A stretch of DNA of 64,000 bases. Origin: Stemphylium vesicarium. Its lineage: Eukaryota; Ascomycota; Dothideomycetes; Pleosporales; Pleosporaceae. The position numbers and the translations under genes are program-made. The notes under the pieces were generated by a model. It had not been told where the DNA came from. It saw only the letters and a program-made list of their open reading frames with translations, and searched no databases. This document shows positions 12,123 to 21,033 of the stretch, piece after piece; within the stretch, counting starts at the first letter, position 1, and the number at the start of each line of letters is the position of its first letter. The stretch is from the NCBI GenBank assembly GCA_004380135.1, contig QXCR01000018.1, forward strand, positions 62,001-126,000, in the 5' to 3' direction.

Positions 12123-13960
12123 ATGACAATAGACGACGACATGTACGGCACCGAGAAGAGTTTTGGAAGAGCGTCGCAAGGGTCCGACTACTATGGCGAA
12201 TCATCACGGTACCAGGAGGGCTTGGGTCGGCGTGTTATCGAGAGTTTCAAGAGGGATCCGAATTTCGCCATGACGATGACGCCAAAGGCTGCTATGGGTG
12301 CCGATAGCAACGTATTCGATCCAGAAGCCGCGGCTACCAACACGGCAAACTCACCACTTGCGCGGAGACTAAAAGGTCGCCATCTGCAAATGATAGCGAT
12401 TGGAGGTTCCATCGGTATGGTTCTGCCATGTGTCAACCAAGTGACGATCTATGCAGCTAACTTTCAAAAGGTACCGGTCTGTTTGTCGGTTCCGGACAGG
12501 CGCTAGCAAATGGTGGTCCAGCATCACTCGTCATATGCTATTGTCTCGTCGGTGTCATGCTGTACACCACCGTTCACGCTCTGGGTGAAATGGCGGTGCT
12601 CTTCCCCGTCGCTGGTTCTTTCTCCGCATACTCTACTCGCTTTCTGGATCCCGCATGGGGCTTCGCCATGGGTTGGAACTACGCTTTGCAATGGCTTGTC
12701 GTGCTACCACTGGAAATCGTCGCTGCGACGTTTACAATCGAATACTGGAATAACGGCTCTGTCAACAACAACGCGTGGGTGGCCATTTTCTTGGTGCTGA
12801 TCATCGTCATCAACCTTTTCGGTGTCAAAGGATACGGTGAAGCCGAGTTCATCTTTGCCATTATCAAGATCACCGCAGTCATCGGCTTCATAATCCTCGG
12901 AATCATCATCAACATTGGTGGAGGTCCAGATGGTGGCTACATCGGCGGCAAGTACTGGCGCGACCCAGGCCCCTTCAACAACGGCTTCAAAGGACTCTGC
13001 AGTGTCTTCGTCAACGCAGCTTTTGCATTCTCTGGAACCGAACTTGTCGGTCTCGCTGCGGCTGAAACAGCCAACCCGCGCAAGTCACTCCCTACTGCCG
13101 TGAAGCAAGTCTTTTGGCGCATCTCTTTGTTCTACATTGTCTCGCTTACCATCGTCGGATTGCTGGTACCCTACAACAACGAGCGCCTCCTCCAAGATAA
13201 GAACAACGCCGATGCAGTCGCCTCTCCCTTTGTCATTGCCATCAAGAATGCCGGTATCCAAGGTCTACCCTCCGTCTTCAACGCCGTTATCATGATTGCT
13301 GTGCTCTCAGTCGGCAACTCTTCCATCTACGGTTCTTCACGCACGCTCGCCGCGCTCGCAGAGCAAAATCAAGCCCCCAAGATCTTCGCATACATCGACC
13401 GTCAGGGCCGCCCTCTCGTCTCCATTGCATTCGCCTCCTCGCTCGGTCTCCTCGCTTTCCTCGCAGGTGCAGAACGCCGTCTCCAAGACGCCGCTTTCAA
13501 CTGGCTACTCGCGCTATCTGCCCTCTCAGCCGTCTTCACATGGTCCTCCATTTGTCTCGCGCACATTCGTTTCCGCCAGGGCTGGAAAGTCCAGGGCCAC
13601 AGTCTGAACGAACTTGCTTTCCGTTCCCAGCCCGGTCTCATCGGTTCCTACATCGGCTTCACGCTGAACATACTAGTGCTCGTCGCACAGTTCTACGTCT
13701 CCGTCGCGCCAATCGACATGGACGTCTTGAACACGTCACAACGCCTCCAGCGCTTCTTTAGCGTCTATCTTGCTTTGCCCGTCACCCTCGCCTTCTATTT
13801 CCCCTACAAGTTCTGGTACCGCACTTCTGTCGTGCGCTCGCATAACATGGATCTCGTAACCGGCATAAGAGAACTCAACATCCAAGCGCTGATCGAAGAG
13901 GAGCGCGAAGAAAAGAGGAAGTGGCCTAGATGGAAGAAGGTGTACAAGTTCTTTTGCTGA
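12123..13960 (+). CDS. Amino-acid permease (YAT/AAP family)
   Basis: Two exons (12123-12414 and 12471-13960, 56-nt intron) give 593 residues. This is a plasma-membrane proton symporter of the fungal amino-acid transporter family (APC superfamily). The N-terminal tail of about 80 residues is cytosolic. LKGRHLQMIAIGGSIGTGLFVGSG is the hallmark first helix and is interrupted by the intron in GS-IG-TG. Further helices follow with the conserved ALGEMAVLFPVAGSFSAYSTRFLDPAWGF (read in pieces), GTELVGLAAAETANPRKSLP and the NSSIYGSSRTL segment; about 12 membrane spans are expected. The C-terminus ends in a charged segment (EEEREEKRKWPRWKKVYKFFC) ending in Cys; the YAT C-terminal FWC consensus appears as FFC. 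Substrate cannot be read from sequence. The ATG at 12123 was chosen; 12141 is possible. Confidence 0.93.
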
Positions 13961-14292
13961 CGCATTTCCTTTGTCAACTCGTTGTTTTCTGCTCTTGTTA
14001 CCTTAGCGACGGCGCTCTCTTTTTGTTTTCCGAAGCTTCTTTGTGATACCTGGCGGCATGCCCATCTAGCAATGCGCAGTCTCCCCCCAACTTCTTATCT
14101 TTTATACATGTATGCTTATTAGAGAACATGGTAATGGTGGACACGGCACGTCTTGTGTTGTGATTGTACATAAGGAACAATGTTGAGCTGAAGACCATAA
14201 ACAACTACTACCCACGCTTCTTTCTCCAAGTGAAAAAAATGTATATGCGAATGGACCTACTGTTGTAACTGTTCATGAGCAAAAAAAAGTGC
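13961..14292. other. Permease 3' region
   Basis: 3' untranslated sequence of the permease. An A-run at 14281-14288 lies just outside the tRNA terminator and reads as a second T-run in the tRNA direction. Nothing else was recognised. Confidence 0.6.
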
Positions 14293-14298
14293 AAAAAA
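14293..14298 (-). terminator. RNA polymerase III terminator of the tRNA-Gln gene
   Basis: Six T residues on the minus strand (AAAAAA on plus) begin seven nucleotides after the last tRNA base. This is a normal Pol III stop; a second run of eight lies at 14281-14288. Confidence 0.85.
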
Positions 14299-14339
14299 GA
14301 AGTGAGGTCTTGCCCGGAATCGAACCGGGGTTGCCGGAA

Positions 14340-14354
14340 GACACTGACAATGAA
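14340..14354 (-). other. Canonical tRNA intron (after nucleotide 37)
   Basis: Fifteen nucleotides between A37 and U38 of tRNA-Gln. The position is that of all standard eukaryotic nuclear tRNA introns, and the internal TCAG complements the anticodon-loop CUGA. This fits cleavage by the tRNA splicing endonuclease. Confidence 0.85.
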
Positions 14355-14380
14355 TCAGAATCCGGAGTGATAACCGCTAC

Positions 14381-14436
14381 CTGGAATGGTTATTAGCGGG
14401 GGCAAGCGAGAAGTTTGGAAGTGAGTTTGAACGTAC
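14381..14436 (-). other. 56-nt insertion in the tRNA D arm with spliceosomal-intron ends
   Basis: In the tRNA direction it starts GTACGT, a strong 5' splice-site match. It carries CGCTAATAAC as a branch-site-like motif about a dozen nucleotides from the end and finishes TTCCAG. Its length equals two protein-gene introns in this window (permease and GPI-protein genes, 56 nt each). GTA occurs at both ends, so the exact register between tRNA nucleotides 11/12 and 14/15 is ambiguous; the GT-AG register restores a normal D arm. It cuts through the internal A box. Spliceosomal removal is an inference. Confidence 0.7.
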
Positions 14437-14447
14437 ACTACAAAACC

Positions 14448-15041
14448 GATGGGTAAAAGCTGTCAAGTCACATATATATAGTTTCCAAAACGTCAACGCG
14501 GGGGAAAGTGGGTCCTGCAGGTAAAACTGATCATAACACAGGGTTTGATAAATTGGTGGGATGTGAGAAGATTGTTGCGAAAATTTTGATGGTAGGAGGG
14601 GTGGCGGGGTAGTGGGGTTGCACCTGGAAACCATGGACACTCGCAAACTTCGGTCGTTTCACTTGACTAATGGGAGGACTCCAGGTCACCATGGGTGAAC
14701 ACTTGCATCTGACAGAAGCTCTCTCAATTGGTATCCAAAGTAATACTAATAGCCAACTGTCAGGAAATCCAAAGTGCAAGCAGGATCACCAGACTGAGAA
14801 TCAATACAGCAAGCTGTTCTACAGACAGAGCAGAGCAAAGTATATCAATCGCGGCTGGCTCCGAAACACGCCCCACTAAGTCAAGAAGTCCTGATTTGGG
14901 GTCGCTAGCGTACGTGGAGCGTAATTCTTTTCCAGTACTTCGTGCATATGCTTGATCTTAGCAACCGATGCGTCTGCCAGATTTCTCGACCAGTTGTTTA
15001 CCTGAGCCTCTGTTAACGGTGTGCGCGTTACGCAAAGCTGT
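14448..15041. other. Intergenic, tRNA 5' flank and reductase 3' flank
   Basis: Contains the TATA element of the tRNA gene and the 3' side of the aldo-keto reductase gene. Open frames here are short and show no family resemblance. Confidence 0.6.
14473..14480 (-). promoter_or_regulatory. TATA element upstream of the tRNA-Gln gene
   Basis: TATATATA lies 26-33 nt upstream of tRNA nucleotide 1 on the minus strand, the distance at which TFIIIB contacts DNA in Pol III genes. It might compensate for the split internal A box. Confidence 0.55.
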
Positions 15042-16072
15042 TTAAGCATTGCTAACGGCCTGTACAATGGCACCACCTGCGCCTTGGTCCAGACCGTCTA
15101 GCTTAGCCATGTCCTCTTTGTCCAGTTCGAAGCCGTACACGTCGGCGTTGTCGACGATACGAGAAGGCGTGTCGCTCTTAGGCAGAGGCACAAAACCCTT
15201 TTGCAGACTCCATCGAATGAGGACCTGATTGGGCTCTTTGTTGTGCTTCTTGGCGATGCTGGCGAGGGTCTCGTCGTTTGCTTTCTCGTTGCGGACGATG
15301 GGGCAGTAGGCTTCTACGACAATGTTTCGCTTCTTGCAGTACTCAACGATCTCGCGTTGTTGACACCAGGGGTGAAGCTAGCCACGTTAGTTGGATTGAT
15401 CTTTTGCTGAGGAAATGATGTGTGGCATACCTCGATCTGGTTGACGGCAGGCAAACATTCATCGCTGTCGATGCTGGAGAGCTCTTCGATGTGTTGAATG
15501 CCATAGTTGCTGACACCAATGTGGCGCACCTTGCCTTGCTCCTTGGCCTTCTTCAGCGCCAGCCACATCGTTCTCCTCTTATCTGGGCCTCCACTCGGGC
15601 TATGAATGAGGAATAGATCCGCATAACCGTCCTTTCCAGCAAGCTTCTCAACGCTTTCAACGACCTTGTTGTATGTGGACTCGACGTCCTCTCCTGGACT
15701 TAAAATTTTGGAAGTAATGTAGACATCCTTACGAGGAAGCCCACTCTCGGCTAAGGCTTGACCAACCTGTTCCTCATTGGCATAGTACTGAGCAGTGTCG
15801 ATGTGTCGGTAGCCCGCCTCGAATGCCTTCTTGCAGGACTTGACGCATACATCCTTAGGTGACAGATACACACCAAAGCCAATTTGAGGAATCTTGTATT
15901 GCGAGTTGGGCAGGGCGACGGTCGAGTTGATACTGAGGGCGTTGGCCGACATGATGGATAGCGGGGTAGCGATGGCAGAAGAATGCTTTGATAATGATGT
16001 CAGCGATGGACAATTGTTGGTGAGACGAAAGGCGGTGCGTGGAGCGCAGAAAATTCGGGGTGAAGGTAGCAT
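15042..16072 (-). CDS. Aldo-keto reductase
   Basis: Two exons (16072-15431 and 15377-15042; 53-nt intron with ACTAAC branch site) give 325 residues from the first ATG, or 285 from the ATG at 15952. This is an NADPH-dependent carbonyl reductase of the AKR superfamily with a TIM barrel. The catalytic tetrad is complete: Asp and Tyr in YRHIDTAQYYANE, Lys in YITSKI, His in LFLIHSP. The conserved IPQIGFGVY start, GVSNYGIQHIEEL and NQIELHPWCQQ (formed across the splice) are present, and the C-terminal NADPH site reads VPLPKSDTPSRI. The 40 extra residues of the longer form have no acidic residue and several Arg and Ser, so could direct mitochondrial import. The physiological substrate cannot be told. 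Confidence 0.93.
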
Positions 16073-17186
16073 ACCAATGGCTCAGGTTAGGTAAACAATT
16101 GTGCCATAATTCCTTCCCGTGTCGCTCTTGACGCATAACGCAGCTGTCATTGCAGTGGTGATGTCACTGCCTGCAGCTCCCAATGTCGCACGGTGGGTCT
16201 TTCCTATAACCTGTGGGGTCCAGGAAGGGTACATGATGAAACCATCTCAAGCCTAACTATGAAAGCATGCGAGAGCGCTAAATTGCTTGGTGTGATTTAT
16301 TAAGGACTGGTTCTAAGTGGGAGGATTGTCTCGAGCGCTTGGACCTCTGGCGACATGTGGACGCCGCTCGCGCTAAGACCCTGCCCAGGTTGTATCCTTG
16401 CTGAACATCAACAATCGTCCCTACCTTGAGATCCCAACTTGCTTTTCGCAATATGCACCCATTACAACATTTTACCATCCAAAGGGTCTATCTGCATTGC
16501 ATGCGAAGCATTGGCTTGATGTCAGAGTTATGACGTAGTCCCGTGAAAGAGGTGGCGATTGTGTTCAAGATTCCCTCTCGGTCTGAAGAATCATTGAATT
16601 CCACAATGCCAAACATCGGAGACGCAGTCTACTTACCATTCTGCGAGGATATCATGCAGCATCAGGCCCCCGAAATTGACTTTGAACAAGCACAAAGCCT
16701 TCAATCCTTACCTGGCTTGTCTACCGTCATCGCTGTCAATTTATCCGCAAGGGTAGACCGTTTCGTCGGACCATCAGTGTCACAAGGCATCCGGATCACA
16801 AAATCGATGCGCATTTGGAGGCCTGACCCAATTCCCTGTGCCTTTAAACGTGTGACGGGTATGTAGCGACTTTTGTATGGTAGTTCGGCAGTGACGGCGT
16901 GTTACCCTACATCATACCAACCTCGTGGGCGTATCAGCGTCTCCCTTCAATTCACGATTTACGCGGTGTTATAATAACTAATAGTGGACCATGAAGCGAC
17001 AAGATTTGGTATTTGGCAGCCGGTGGCGGCATACGGTAAAATTTAAGAATGTCCCAATAGACGTGCACCGTGTTTGGCGAAGCTTCGCATTGAGCTGTGC
17101 TTGACATGGGAACGACACCTCAGCTCTCCTCTTTCATAGTAATAAAGACCGGTCAATTTTTTTCTATTCAAGATCACATCACCAAC
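16073..17186. other. Intergenic between reductase and GPI-protein gene
   Basis: Divergent promoter region for the reductase and the secreted-protein gene. A 107-residue open frame at 16543-16866 exists but has no recognisable domain, no supporting context and ordinary intergenic composition, so it is not called. Confidence 0.5.
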
Positions 17187-18193
17187 ATGTTCGTTCAGGC
17201 TTTTCTACTACTCGGCTACGCCATCACCTCAGTGTCTGCGCAGTACGTACTCGACAGCAATATGGGATCCTGCACCGATATCGATTGTCCCCACGATCCC
17301 GACACCAATGTAGAACCAAAATGCCAGGTAACCAACAGAATCTATTCGCAAATCGGTTTGGCATCTTTGGACACTGCCATCACAGCGGGCGAAGATAATA
17401 TCACCTGGACAGTCACCTACGGCAGCGACGAACATGCCCACGTCGACGAATCGAGGAGGATGAAAGATCTGTATCTAGGTACCCCTCCGTCACTCGATCT
17501 GAATAGCGACGATTTGCCATATCAAGGATGCGCCATGTTCTTGTACGGCAATCCGAAGGCTGGGGGTCAGTCAACGACATGCGAAGAGGTCATTGGAGCC
17601 GCGTGCAGAGCGTCGCTTTTAACTCAGGTGGAAATTCTAATGGTAGATGTTCCCGACGGACTAAATAACACTGCGGAGGGTTGCCAGTACCTGCAAAGCC
17701 AGATTCAAGATACCTTCGCGACCGGTTGTTCGGATGTAACAAGGAACGAATCCTGGAACGGTGTTGTAGCCATATGTCAGTAGTCCCCGATTTCTTCTAT
17801 CTTTGTTGTAAATATAGCTAACACCGCACAGTACTTACTGGTGGCGGCTCACCGCGGCCACCGACAGCCGCTGAGAATGCGACATCTGATTGCTATCCAA
17901 CTCTCCCGAAGAGCAACAATCTTAGTTTCGCCTTTGGCTACAATAACATCAATCCTGATGCAGCGCAGTGCAAGGATAACTGGATTGATATCGTTCTGAC
18001 TTTGTTTTGGTCATCAGACAAAGGCGTCAACGGCGCGCTGGGTGTTCCGGAAACGCATCTCACATGTCTATGGGCTAGCTATTTGACGAACAGTTTGGTT
18101 GCTAAGGTCGATGATAATTCTGCGGGCCACTTGTCGGTTAGCGTACCTGTCCTTCTCTCGAGTTTAGTTCTAGTTCTAGCTTTGGTCGTGTAA
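17187..18193 (+). CDS. Secreted cysteine-rich protein, probable GPI anchor
   Basis: Two exons (17187-17775, 17832-18193, 56-nt intron with GCTAAC branch site) give 316 residues. The N-terminal MFVQAFLLLGYAITSVSA is a clear signal peptide with cleavage before QY. The mature part has about eleven Cys, several N-glycosylation sequons (for example DNITW, LNNTAEG, TRNESW, ENATSD) and no known domain. The C-terminus ends in a hydrophobic tail (VPVLLSSLVLVLALVV) after a small-residue NSAG site, as in GPI-anchored cell-wall proteins. I do not recognise the family. The donor GTCAGT is unusual, and the precise splice removes a Cys codon, so the join is the least certain part. Function could be cell wall or host/surface interaction; this is only inference. 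Confidence 0.75.
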
Positions 18194-19511
18194 TTCGCCT
18201 CTCGTGAGGTATCGCAATATATTTCTCAACGCAATCCAGGAAAGAACCGGTAAAATACTGATTTTCTCTCTCTTTTGAAAACACGAGCTTACTAGATCTT
18301 GTGTCTTTTGTGTCTCTAACGTCACTGTTTTCATTTGTCAATGTTCATTGAGTCTTTTCTGCGGTAGCCGTTCATTCCACCTTGGTCGGACTTTCTAACC
18401 AGTAACAATAGTTCAGAGCATGCGCATGCTGCTCCTCTAACTCGATCAATTCTGAAGGTATCATGGACTGCAGATTAACATATCTTCACATCCTTCGGTT
18501 CAAGCTCACGGGATTTCGGCATATACCTGTTGATGTTGGCCTTTTGCTCTTCCAGTATCGACTTGCATATGTAGGTACATGTTACACCTCCTCGGGGTTA
18601 TTGCTGCCGAATTATACCTGAAGGAGGCCAGAGTTATGGAAGACATTCAGGTAAGTGTTGACTGTCTATCCACCTATGAACTCTTCCTTACGTGCTGATA
18701 GATGTAGGAGCTACCGCAACGTGAAAGTCACCACCAGTTTTCTCCGATTCGTTTTCATTGCAGATGCTTCGTGCTCTCGTGCTCTCCCTATGTCGCATTC
18801 TGAAAAGTAGCCATGCTATCGCTTTATCAGTAAAACATATATGTCTTCATACCAAAGACGTTGCCAAGCCTGCGCAACATGAAGATACTTCGGCGTATGT
18901 CTGTCGTAAGCATCATTTTCTTTCGCTACTTCAGCCACTCTCGTCGTACCATCCATATGATATAACCTACTGCTCTGCCGATATAAAATATGGTAGGATT
19001 CATGGATCGATATTGGTGGTAAAGTAGAGAAGGATTCGAGTAGGTACCTAGTAGCGCATCTCATTCAGCTCACCCTTGAAGCCGTCGAAGGAAGAACCAG
19101 CAGATACCCATCTAGCAACACAGTAGTAAATATGCCGAGGATGGTGTGAAGGTCACATGTCAGCTGGAGACGGATCACGGCATCGCAGCGGTCGGTTCCC
19201 TCCACCGCGGATACCGCGATGAAGCAAACACCCAAGACGGCTCGACGTGCGCGCAATCACGCAATCCCCCGTACATGTAATTCAACCAGGCGGGAGACCC
19301 AAACAGGCAAAGACGTGCCCGATCAATTGGCCACCTTCGTCGTACTTGCCCAGATTACCTTGCCCTTGCAGGATGCATGAGGCTGTGCACCGACGATCCG
19401 GACCCCACCCACCACCCCACTAGAAGCTACCCCTCCAACCGACCCTGCTTCTCCCGCCCATAAACGAACCCTTCCCATCATCCTCCACCTTTATTTTCTT
19501 TCACTCCACAC
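18194..19511. other. Intergenic before FKBP
   Basis: Contains only short frames. The last 150 nt are C-rich then CT-rich, a typical leader for the FKBP gene. No RNA gene or repeat seen. Confidence 0.55.
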
Positions 19512-20028
19512 ATGAGAGGCCTCTTCAATCCATCCTCTTTCTACCGCGTCACCACTCGAACTTTTACTTCCACAGTTCGCGCAATGGGTGTTACCAAGAC
19601 CACGATCCAGGAGGGCAACGGCCCATCCCCCACCAAGGGCGACACCGTCACCATGGAGTACACTGGCTGGCTCAAGGAGTCCAACGGCAGTAAGGGAAAG
19701 CAGTTTGACAGCACCACTGGTCGTGGTCCCTTCCAGACTCCCATCGGTGTCGGTCGCGTCATCAAGGGTTGGGATGAGGGTGTTGTGCAGATGAAGCTTG
19801 GCGAGAAGGCTACCCTCGACATTACCAGCGACTACGCTTACGGCGACCAGTAAGTGCCTGTCGTCATGCATGTGGACGTATTCATCGATGCTAATGTTTG
19901 TGCAGGTCATTCCCTGGTCTCATCCCTCCCCACTCTAACCTCATCTTGTAAGTCATCGCTTCCGTCGTGAAGTTGCAGCATGATGCTGACGTTTTTCTAG
20001 CGAGGTCGAGCTCAAGAAGATCAACTAA
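19512..20028 (+). CDS. FPR1: FKBP12-type peptidyl-prolyl isomerase with optional N-terminal extension
   Basis: Three exons (19512-19849, 19906-19947, 20001-20028). From the ATG at 19584 the product is the usual 111-residue FKBP12; from the ATG at 19512 it is 135 residues. The fold's ligand residues are all present: the FDSTTGRGPF segment, GVGRVIKGWDEGV with the pocket Trp, YAYGD and the PGLIPPHSNLIFEVEL strand (assembled across two introns). It catalyses cis-trans isomerisation of prolyl bonds and is the fungal receptor for FK506 and rapamycin. The first 24 residues (MRGLFNPSSFYRVTTRTF...) are basic, Ser/Thr-rich and free of acidic residues, like a mitochondrial presequence. Two starts could therefore give cytosolic and mitochondrial forms; this is inferred, not shown. 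Confidence 0.94.
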
Positions 20029-20487
20029 GCGACGGTATACCCTCCGGAGACTTCGATAGCATAAGTGTGAATGCGTAACAGCAGGGACCTGGTTATAAAG
20101 GGCACATGAATGAAAGATGAAAGTTTCAACGGAGCTTGTCGTGTTTAGCTGTGCTTGCTGTGGAGTACTCACCCTTTGCGTTTTCGCTATTCGTCATGGT
20201 GCATGCCTTCTCCACATGACTCAGGAACAGCCGTGACCTATGATCATGATCCGTATCGAATACCTGCCCGGGCCATCCGAGGTGCAATGCTGACCACATC
20301 TCCCGGAACTGACAGCTTCGTCACGTTACCAGCCATTGATCTTATGTATGTGGTTCACTCAGTTCATCCACCAAAAATGCCCAGATATTATTACAATGCA
20401 TGCCGACCCATGCTTGAAACGCCGTGCTTATGCGGAGAGGAGATATCGTACAGCCATTCACACTCAAGCTTCCATCACACACGCAGT
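20029..20487. other. Convergent 3' regions of FKBP and COX23
   Basis: Space between two convergent genes; only 3' untranslated sequence is expected and nothing else was recognised. Confidence 0.6.
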
Positions 20488-21033
20488 CTAACCAAACCAT
20501 CCCTGGTTCTTCTTCGCTTCTTTCCTCGCGGCTTGCTGTACAGTTATCAGCACTTATGCATCGCGATGAAATTCCGTAGGTAAAAAACGTACCCATTGCT
20601 CTTTGCAATCGCGATAAGCCCTATTCACACATGCACATATTAGAACCAAGCTCCGCATCTTCTCCCGCACCACACCACACCAAACCCCAGGGCTCGCAAA
20701 CTCACTGGAAGAAATCCGAACACATGGCCCTCTCCCCGCCATTCCTCTTCAAGCACTTTAGACTCTTATCCGCCGCCTCTTGACACGGATCAAAGTACTC
20801 GCTGTACGCTTTGCTATATTGGGCACACATCAATCAGCCATCATCATTCCTGTTTCTATTCCAATTCTTCTCCTTCTTTTCTTTTCCCCTTTCTACACAT
20901 TATGCGCTTGCGACTCGAGGTTTCGGAGGATGAGGGGGAAGTGTATGGGTGAATGGGTGGCGTACTTGTCGAACTTCTTGGCTTTTGTGCCGGTCCATTC
21001 GTCTGCTTTCGAGGGCGTGGGCTTGTCGGCCAT
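20488..21033 (-). CDS. COX23: Cox23, twin CX9C protein of the mitochondrial intermembrane space
   Basis: Four small exons (21033-20966, 20813-20706, 20620-20593, 20535-20488) give 83 residues. The CHCH fold is assembled across splices: CQEAADKSLKC and CSDFFQAYRDC, both exact CX9C pairs, preceded by AYSEYFDP and followed by KEQW and a basic tail ending KKNQGWFG. Cox23 is imported by the Mia40 relay and needed for cytochrome c oxidase assembly, linked to copper supply. Donors are GTACGC, GTGAGT and GTACGT; acceptors ATATAG, AATAG and TACAG. An alternative acceptor of the first intron at 20802 would drop four residues (KAYS). Single open frames in this region do not reveal the gene, so an automatic caller could miss it. 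Confidence 0.9.

Larger units (their letters stand above)
14305..14447 (-). tRNA. tRNA-Gln (CUG) with a canonical 15-nt intron and a 56-nt D-arm insertion
   Basis: Read on the minus strand. The 5' acceptor strand GGTTTTG (14447-14441) pairs with 3' CAAGACC (14312-14306) at all seven positions, one of them U-G; the discriminator is U at 14305. The anticodon stem CCGGA/TCCGG is perfect, with loop TTCTGAT giving anticodon CUG (14358-14356). The T arm is CCCGG-TTCGATT-CCGGG, an intact B box. A 15-nt intron (14354-14340) follows A37; its TCAG can pair with CUGA of the loop, the usual anticodon-intron helix. The D arm is interrupted by 56 nt at 14436-14381; removing it yields GTGTAGCGGTTATCAC, matching the usual fungal tRNA-Gln D arm. 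Removing both leaves a standard 72-nt tRNA. If the insertion is not removed, this copy would be a pseudogene. Confidence 0.85.

Noticed and set aside
16543..16866. 107-residue open frame on the plus strand
   Set aside because: No domain, odd composition and no neighbours that suggest a gene; likely chance.
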